Origin: Nostoc sp. MG11
GTDB lineage: Bacteria > Cyanobacteriota > Cyanobacteriia > Cyanobacteriales > Nostocaceae
Length of the DNA stretch: 64,000 nucleotides
Reading direction: 5' to 3'
NCBI RefSeq assembly: GCF_014904695.1
Contig: NZ_JACXXN010000001.1
Span: 248,001-312,000, forward strand
The notes under the pieces were generated by a model that saw only the letters and a program-made list of their open reading frames with translations, was not told where the DNA came from and made no database searches. Both the position numbers and the translations under genes were made by a program. How positions within the stretch are numbered: the first letter of the stretch is position 1; each line of letters opens with the position of its first letter. Positions 58,002 to 64,000 of the stretch are shown here, piece by piece.

Positions 58002-59819
58002 GTGAAAAACCTTTTAGGATTAGTAGTATTCGGCTGTGTTGTCACTTCCTCCGTAGCATTGGCAGAGCCATCTCTTTTAGTCGTTTTTCCCCAAAATAAC
58101 CATCAGACAAGTGCCGAGCAAATCTTCTTTCTTGGTACAGCACCACCTGATGGACAAGTTTTGTTTAATGGTAAGCCAATTACCCGCAGCAAGAATGGTC
58201 ATTTTTCTCCAAGTTTCCCCTTGCAATTGGGTGAGAATTTGTTTACTGTGCGTCACCGTAACCAAGAAATTCAAATTAAGGTGACAAGGCTTACCGATCA
58301 GCCAAAGCTTCCACAGGGGTTAGCCTTTGCCAAAGATTCCCTGACTCCAGCAGTTGACATTGCCAGACTACCAGGGGAACTAATTTGTTTTAGCGCGATC
58401 GCACCCCCTAATGCCAGTGTATCTGTCAAGCTGGCTAATCAAACTGTAGACCTCTCACCGCAACCCCAACAGGCGCAACTGCCAAGTAATTTGGCAGCCC
58501 TCACGGGGCGAAATCAGCCTACTGCCCAGTCTACCGTAGGAAAGTACGAAGGTTGCACTACAGCACAACAGCTTGGTTCCCTAATTTACGGTAACAATAC
58601 CATCTCCGGTGCTGTTGTTCAGGATTCCGGCAAAAATGTAGATTTGGGTAAACCGGAATTTCAACTAACCCTCAATGGCAAGACGATAACTCAATCAGGG
58701 CCCGGCACAATTCAAATCCTTTCACCCGCGCAGTTACCTGTTTCTGAGGTGATAGCAGAGTCAGGCGTTGCTCGCACTGGCCCTAGTACCGATTATTCTC
58801 GACTCACACCACTACCGAAAGGGACAAGAGCAACGGTTACAGGAAAGGAAGGTGAATGGTTACGCCTAGACTATGGTGCTTGGATTAATAGCAAAGAAAC
58901 CCGCTCTTTACCTGGTGCAATTCCAACACGGACAGTAATCCGCAGTGTCGGAAATCGCCAACTCCCTGGTTTGACGGAGATATTTTTTCCCTTACAAATT
59001 CCCGTACCCGTAAGCGTGCAACAAGATAACCGCACTTTCACGCTTACTCTCTACAATACCACTGCTCAAACAGATATTATTCGCCTGGATGACAACCCCC
59101 TAATTTCTCGCCTCGACTGGCAGCAGGTGGCTCCAGAACAAGTAAAATACACCTTTAACCTCAAAAAAGCTCAACAGTGGGGATATAAGCTGAAATACGA
59201 CGGTACAACCCTGTTTTTAGCTTTGCGTCATCCACCTGCAATTGGGCATAACAGACACAAGTCTTTAGCTGGCATCAAGATTGTACTTGATCCAGGACAT
59301 GGAGGTAAAGAGCCTGGTGCCACTGGCCCGACTGGATATTTGGAAAAAGATGTCAATTTAGTCGTCTCTAAGTTGCTGCGCGACGAGTTGGTGAAGCGAG
59401 GTGCGAATGTGGTGATGACGCGGGAAGATGATCAAGATGTTTCGCTAGTAGAACGTCAGGAAATTATTAGTAAAGAAGAACCTGTGATCGCTCTTTCCAT
59501 ACATTACAACTCTTTGCCAGATGATGGTAATGCCGAAAAAACTAAGGGATTTGGAGCTTTTTGGTATCATCCCCAAGCTCATAGCTTAGCAATATTTTTA
59601 CACAATCATGTAGTCAAAGCACTAAATAAACCTTCCTATGGTGTGTTTTGGAATAACTTAGCGCTAACACGTCCAGCGGCGGCGCCATCGGTATTGCTGG
59701 AATTGGGTTTTATGAGCAATCCCGATGAATTTGAGCAGGTGGTAAACCCAGAAGAACAGAAGAAAATGGCAAAAGCTTTAGCCGAGGGAATTACCCAGTG
59801 GTTTAGGAGTGTGAAATAG
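58002..59819 (+). CDS. N-acetylmuramoyl-L-alanine amidase with SH3 and AMIN domains
   Basis: 605 residues from GTG 58002, which gives a signal peptide (NLLGLVVFGCVVTSSVALA); the longer frame starting at 57960 lacks one. SH3-like segment about residues 255-310 (VARTGPSTDYSRL), an AMIN-like region, then Amidase_3: DPGHGG, LEKDVN, SIHYN and LLELGF supply the zinc ligands and catalytic Glu. It cleaves peptidoglycan stem peptides in the periplasm; family members form septal nanopores in heterocystous cyanobacteria. Confidence 0.9.
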   Translation: MKNLLGLVVFGCVVTSSVALAEPSLLVVFPQNNHQTSAEQIFFLGTAPPDGQVLFNGKPITRSKNGHFSPSFPLQLGENLFTVRHRNQEIQIKVTRLTDQPKLPQGLAFAKDSLTPAVDIARLPGELICFSAIAPPNASVSVKLANQTVDLSPQPQQAQLPSNLAALTGRNQPTAQSTVGKYEGCTTAQQLGSLIYGNNTISGAVVQDSGKNVDLGKPEFQLTLNGKTITQSGPGTIQILSPAQLPVSEVIAESGVARTGPSTDYSRLTPLPKGTRATVTGKEGEWLRLDYGAWINSKETRSLPGAIPTRTVIRSVGNRQLPGLTEIFFPLQIPVPVSVQQDNRTFTLTLYNTTAQTDIIRLDDNPLISRLDWQQVAPEQVKYTFNLKKAQQWGYKLKYDGTTLFLALRHPPAIGHNRHKSLAGIKIVLDPGHGGKEPGATGPTGYLEKDVNLVVSKLLRDELVKRGANVVMTREDDQDVSLVERQEIISKEEPVIALSIHYNSLPDDGNAEKTKGFGAFWYHPQAHSLAIFLHNHVVKALNKPSYGVFWNNLALTRPAAAPSVLLELGFMSNPDEFEQVVNPEEQKKMAKALAEGITQWFRSVK

Positions 59820-59885
59820 AATACATTAGGGCAGTCTTTATAAGTAGAGTTGCCTAATTTTTCAGCGGGTCTAATTGGCACAACA

Positions 59886-60689
59886 TCAATCGGAAGTTTG
59901 CTCAGTTACTACCTGCTGCACTTGCTCAACCGACAAATTTAATGCCTCTGCTACCTGCTTCACGGTCAGTCCCAAAGCCAACAATCGGGGTAATGCTTCT
60001 AATAGAACTTCTTCTTTAACTTCTTCTTTAACTTCTTCTTTGATTTCTTGATATGCTCTCGTCTGCTTTAATTCACTTAGTCCAAACATTGCTGCTATCT
60101 CCTGACGAGTCATTTGCGGTAATTTGTACCAAACTATTGTTTCTACCAATTCTATAATTTGCTTTTTGACAGCTTCATCAACAATTTCTTGTCTAGCTTT
60201 GTTAATTAATAGTCACGCTTGTTCAGATGCTCTCTGTTCTGACTCTATGACTAATTTTACTACACCTATCCCTAGCGAACAGTCTATATCTTCCCCTAAC
60301 TCATCCAAATAGACACGCTACACTTGCTCAGTCAGTAGTAGACCGCGATACTGCATGGGTACTTCTGGCTCTAAACTGCGTTGAGGATACAGAACAACTG
60401 CACGCCAATCATTATGTAGGTCGTATTGACGGAGGTACAAAAAAATTTCACCAAAAAAGCGCGAATAAAATCTCGAATCAGACTGAAACTGAACTTCTAC
60501 AAAATATATTGGCTGGTCAGGAGAATCAATATAAGGTAAGAATAAACCATCGATACGAAAGGCAGTTTGCTTGATTTCAACTGAGGTAAATTGATAGTTA
60601 TTACCATTTGCAGCAGATTGACCAATCAACTCAAAAAATATAGCGGGAAAGTTCTGAAATAGTTGATAAAAAATCGAGTCAGTTCTCAT
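59886..60689 (-). pseudogene. DUF2887/Rpn-family gene with two in-frame stops
   Basis: One frame across the whole gene, from MRTDSIFYQLFQNFPAIFFE to EQVQQVVTEQTSD. TAG interrupts after LLLTEQV and TGA after RASEQA. Without these the protein would be about 267 residues, matching the intact relative at 49203-50000 (265). A tandem EEVKEEVKEEV repeat near the C-terminus is unusual. Readthrough cannot be excluded but decay is simpler. Confidence 0.8.
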
Positions 60690-60717
60690 GAGATGAAGAT
60701 GTCAGCATTACCCACTA

Positions 60718-61209
60718 TCACTTATGCAATATGGGCATGGTAAACAATCCCCACGCTAAACCTGTAATCATCCCAAAAGGCGTAACCACGTAATTATTAA
60801 AACTCCATAAACCGAACACCTGCGCTGCTAACTCTAGAGGATAAGCCATCATCAATACACTAGAGAACGCTGCCCCATTCCACCCATACTGATTTAACCA
60901 GTAAAAACCTTTACCACCAGTCACAGCATACAGTAGACGAGTAATTAGCAAACCCGTGACAGTACCGTAGCAGCGCATACACACAGCCATAATAAACGGA
61001 GGCGCTAAATCTAACCCCATATCTGGTTGCGGACAGACATGATTTCCCATGAAATAAATGATCTCCGCAATCCCCGGAAGCAAAAACACCCCAGACGCAG
61101 CCAGAAAGGGAGCAATAGGCGGGCCTATGACCATACCTACTAGTATGAAATCAGCGATCGCACTGACCCAATTAATCTGCAACTCTCTACTGAAAGCTAC
61201 TCTTGCCAT
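60718..61209 (-). CDS. DUF2085 membrane protein
   Basis: 163 residues with four hydrophobic segments. The family Cys motifs H-x-C-P-Q and CMRCYG are present. The function is unknown, perhaps metal- or redox-related. It lies 38 bases after agrE on the same strand, so they may be co-transcribed. Confidence 0.8.
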   Translation of the reverse strand: MARVAFSRELQINWVSAIADFILVGMVIGPPIAPFLAASGVFLLPGIAEIIYFMGNHVCPQPDMGLDLAPPFIMAVCMRCYGTVTGLLITRLLYAVTGGKGFYWLNQYGWNGAAFSSVLMMAYPLELAAQVFGLWSFNNYVVTPFGMITGLAWGLFTMPILHK

Positions 61210-61247
61210 TCCCTTCCTCTGCGCCTCTGCGCCTCTGCGTGAGATTC

Positions 61248-63359
61248 CTAACCTACCTTAGCAACATACGGACTTGTCAACTTATCCAACTGCTGCACTA
61301 AGAGACTGAGGAACAATCCCACATCTGTCACCACACCCACCGATTCTACAGAACCGCGATCGCTTAACTTAGTCACCACAGCTGGATTGATATCCACACA
61401 TACCATTTTCACACCCGCAGGGGTCATATTCCCCACCCCAATTGAGTGCAGCATTGATGACAACATCAAAATCATCTCCGCGCCTTCTAGTTGTTTGGCA
61501 TATTCCTCCTGTGCCTTAATCAAATCCATTTGAGTATCAGGTAAAGGCCCATCATCCCGAATGGAACCAGCAAGCACAAAAGGTACATGATTGTGGACGC
61601 ACTCATACATCACGCCACTCTTAATCGCTCCCGCTTCAACTGCTTTGGCAATACTGCCATAACGGCGGATACTATTAATGACCTTCAGGTGATGGCGGTG
61701 TCCACCACGCACGGCGACACCCCGCTTCATGTCCACACCTAGGGAAGTCCCCATAATATTTTGCTCGATGTCATGGACAGCGATCGCATTACCGCCCAGC
61801 AATGCCTGTACGTAGCCTTCACGAATCAGTTGCGCTAGATGTTCGCCGCCACCTGTGTGAATAACCACAGGTCCAGCCGTGACAACTACTTTACCACCAG
61901 CATCACGAATTTTACGTAATTCCCAAGCCACTTGTTCAACGACTAATTCCACACGCCGCTCGCTGGAAACCCCCGCCGACATAAAGCTGAATTCTTGGGT
62001 ATTGCGTAGTTCCCGCGATTCAGTTTTGCGGATAGTGCGGATACCTAACACGTCTACAATAACTTGGTCGCCTACTTCGACATCGCGTAGGATTTTACAC
62101 CGTGCTACTATCCCATTCGGAGTTTGGGTAATTGCGATCGCTCCATCCATGCGCTGATTTTCTACCTTCACCCACTGACCACGAATCCGTACTTCGGTGG
62201 GATAAATTGTACTGACGTAGAAATCATCAGGAGCTACACCAGCTTGAATTACAGGCTCAAGTTTGGCATCTCGTTCATCTTCGGGTAAATTTACTGCACC
62301 CAAGTCAATCAATCGCGAGATGATTTCTTCCATCACTTCATGCGATGGAGCTGACACCTTCACCTCGGCGGCTGAAGTACTTTGCCGTTGTTCTCCCAAG
62401 TTGAAATTCAGGACTTGGAAACTTCCCCCAGCATCCACAATTAGATCCAAAGCACGGTTAATCAAACCAGCATCCAGCAAGTGTCCTTCCATCCGAATGA
62501 CGCGGCTTTCTACCGAGACATTGGCATGAACTTCGTCCCTAACTGGTTCTGTCACCCGCAAGGTGAGGCATTTAGCCGCGCCACCAGCTTTGAGAAATTC
62601 AGTCAACGGCGTTTCCATAACTTGGAAACCTATATCTGCAAGGCGTGCTTTCAAAGCATCACTCGCCTTGTTCATAATGATAATGCCGTCCACATTCACT
62701 GCATTACAAGCAAAGTTGACTGCATCAGCTTCTTCAATTGCGATCCGCTTTTCTGGTGCGACTCGCATTTCGATTAAGCGATTGGAGTAAGAATCAAAAG
62801 CGCCTGGATAGTAAAGTAAATAGCCGTTTGCTAGGGGACAAAAACAGGTATCTAGGTGATAGAAACGTTCATCTATCAGTCGCAGAGACAGCACCTCAAT
62901 ATCCAGCCATTTGGCTAGATAAGGGTGAGAATCTAATTCTGAGCGGAAACCGTATCCTGCCCATAGCCAACGTCCTTCCCGATCTAGCAGTGCGTCGCCT
63001 GCTCCCTCAAAAGGCAGATCTTTAGGGAGTTCATGTACTGTGTAATTATTTGCTTCAAACCATTGTTTGAAGTAAGGTTCTTCTCCCTGACGTTCTTTGT
63101 GTAAAAAGCGACTTAGGACGACGTTCTTTCCCAGTACTAAGCCAGCGTTGGCGGTAAAAACTAAATCAGGCCAACCTTTCTGGGCTGTTACTAAATCTAC
63201 AATGGCGTGTTGCTTGAGGATGTAGTGTAGTCCTTGCCACTGTTCGACGGCGCGATCGCGCGATGACTTGTGAATATTCCCTTCCATCCAGGGATTAATT
63301 ACATAGTCCACATCGTAGTGGTCAGGAGGACACATTAAAAAGCGAATCAGGGAAGTCAT
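61248..63359 (-). CDS. agrE: AgrE/ArgZ: arginine dihydrolase fused to ornithine cyclodeaminase-like/ProDH domain
   Basis: 703 residues. The N-terminal (about 1-270) guanidine-removing domain carries Asn71 (FTANAG) and Cys264 (AAKCLTL), the positions known to be catalytic in ArgZ/AgrE. The C-terminal part (about 290-700) is the LOR/SDH bifunctional-type domain (TIGR00300-like) with GGNAIAVHDIEQN. AgrE turns arginine into ornithine and ammonia and on to proline/glutamate, important for cyanophycin use in diazotrophic filaments. No break seen. Confidence 0.93.
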   Translation of the reverse strand: MTSLIRFLMCPPDHYDVDYVINPWMEGNIHKSSRDRAVEQWQGLHYILKQHAIVDLVTAQKGWPDLVFTANAGLVLGKNVVLSRFLHKERQGEEPYFKQWFEANNYTVHELPKDLPFEGAGDALLDREGRWLWAGYGFRSELDSHPYLAKWLDIEVLSLRLIDERFYHLDTCFCPLANGYLLYYPGAFDSYSNRLIEMRVAPEKRIAIEEADAVNFACNAVNVDGIIIMNKASDALKARLADIGFQVMETPLTEFLKAGGAAKCLTLRVTEPVRDEVHANVSVESRVIRMEGHLLDAGLINRALDLIVDAGGSFQVLNFNLGEQRQSTSAAEVKVSAPSHEVMEEIISRLIDLGAVNLPEDERDAKLEPVIQAGVAPDDFYVSTIYPTEVRIRGQWVKVENQRMDGAIAITQTPNGIVARCKILRDVEVGDQVIVDVLGIRTIRKTESRELRNTQEFSFMSAGVSSERRVELVVEQVAWELRKIRDAGGKVVVTAGPVVIHTGGGEHLAQLIREGYVQALLGGNAIAVHDIEQNIMGTSLGVDMKRGVAVRGGHRHHLKVINSIRRYGSIAKAVEAGAIKSGVMYECVHNHVPFVLAGSIRDDGPLPDTQMDLIKAQEEYAKQLEGAEMILMLSSMLHSIGVGNMTPAGVKMVCVDINPAVVTKLSDRGSVESVGVVTDVGLFLSLLVQQLDKLTSPYVAKVG

Positions 63360-63622
63360 AAAAATTTTACAAGCGTTTAGATGCTACAAGGTTATTTTGG
63401 ATACAGATTTTTGTTTTTCCAATTTGTAAAATCTGCTACTAAACCTCTACCTCTTGATAGTTGAAGGCTTTACAAAGGCTTCGTTCTTAATTCTATTACT
63501 GTTAAGAGACAAACTGAAGAGAAGAAATAAACTAGCTGGCGAAATGGCAAGAGGAGTAACAGGCATAGGCCTGAAAGTGCAATTTCGTGTTATTTTAATG
63601 CCGTTTAGTTTTCATAACTCTG

Positions 63623-64000
63623 ATGGCAAAGCTAACAATAACGATTGAAGATAACCCTAACCCAGAGGACATTCATACTGTTATCAGCCAGCTTGTAGAA
63701 TACAACAATAGTCAAGCAGAGAAAGATATATATCAGTCACTAGCTATCTTAATTCGAGATACTAACAGCACAATTGTTGCTGGTTTACTTGGCAAAACAC
63801 AATGGGGATGGCTATTCATTTCTCACCTTTGGGTTACAGAAGGGCTACGAGGTCAAGGATACGGACGCCAAATGGTGTTAAAAGCCGAAGAAGCAGCTAA
63901 ACAACGTGGTTGCTGTCAAGCTTACTTAGATACTTTCAGTTTCCAAGCATTGGGTTTCTACGAACGCCTAGACTATCAAATATTTGGTGTTCTGGAAGAC
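63623..64000 (+). CDS. GNAT-family N-acetyltransferase, 3' partial
   Basis: From ATG 63623 the frame is open to the window edge (126 codons). The acetyl-CoA motif R-G-Q-G-Y-G appears in VTEGLRGQGYGRQMVLKAE, followed by TFSFQALGFYERLDY, typical of GNAT enzymes. The substrate is unknown. The end lies outside the window. Confidence 0.85.
   Translation, partial: MAKLTITIEDNPNPEDIHTVISQLVEYNNSQAEKDIYQSLAILIRDTNSTIVAGLLGKTQWGWLFISHLWVTEGLRGQGYGRQMVLKAEEAAKQRGCCQAYLDTFSFQALGFYERLDYQIFGVLED

Noticed and set aside
60718-63359. Antisense ORFs within agrE and DUF2085
   Set aside because: They are frame shadows with no family features.
63454-63648. A 64-residue ORF before the GNAT gene
   Set aside because: It overlaps the start of the much better supported acetyltransferase and shows no motif.

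Overview
This window comes from a heterocyst-forming filamentous cyanobacterium of the Nostocaceae. The evidence is the many GCGATCGC (HIP1) octamers, the heptameric direct repeats between genes, and the gene set: hetF with an NsiR1 small-RNA array, an NTR-thioredoxin fusion, AgrE, a PII protein with cyanobacterial T-loop residues, and XisH/XisI pairs. The species cannot be fixed from the sequence alone.

Layout. 1-5.5 kb: a partial DUF218 gene, hetF on the minus strand, then a 1.4 kb array of about eight NsiR1-type sRNA units running the other way. Five units have an intact TCCGGA (DIF-type) promoter element, and one is split by a small transposon-like insert. 5.2-12.4 kb: an S8 protease, a lipoprotein, thiD and glnB. 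12.7-16.2 kb: rdgB, a phosphohexomutase, and a decayed IS5-type element sitting in a small reading frame. 16.2-24 kb: a ParM/ParR-like pair, DedA, a Gfo/Idh oxidoreductase, queC and a CorC-like protein. 24-29.4 kb: a CAT-anticodon tRNA, pyrE, thiC behind a TPP riboswitch, a NAGPA-type protein and a pseudouridine synthase. 29.5-34.6 kb: a signalling block with a PAS histidine kinase, a zinc-ribbon PP2C phosphatase and an FHA/zinc-ribbon Ser/Thr kinase. 36.3-48.3 kb: a surface-glycosylation and pilus block with an FkbM methyltransferase, a 2221-residue multidomain glycosyltransferase/methyltransferase, an OGT/SPINDLY-type transferase and a type IV pilin (pilA). 44.6-45.2, 48.5-52.3 and 59.9-60.7 kb: decayed accessory genes (two XisH, one XisI, Uma2, DUF2887) beside intact relatives. 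50-64 kb: the NTR-Trx fusion, an ABC permease, a ROK kinase, pyrG, an AMIN-amidase, DUF2085, agrE and a partial GNAT gene.

How the parts fit. Several loci bear on nitrogen status and heterocysts: hetF/NsiR1 in differentiation, glnB in C/N sensing, agrE in arginine (cyanophycin-derived) catabolism. thiC and thiD both belong to the HMP branch of thiamine synthesis, and thiC carries its own riboswitch. The pilA-OGT-giant GT-FkbM block suggests that pilin or another surface protein is glycosylated, as expected for motile hormogonia.

Most novel-looking points: the mobile-element insertion inside an NsiR1 copy, with a sister element at 35.5 kb; the giant enzyme with a domain present twice; and a set of accessory genes carrying in-frame stops, mostly at expected Trp positions.
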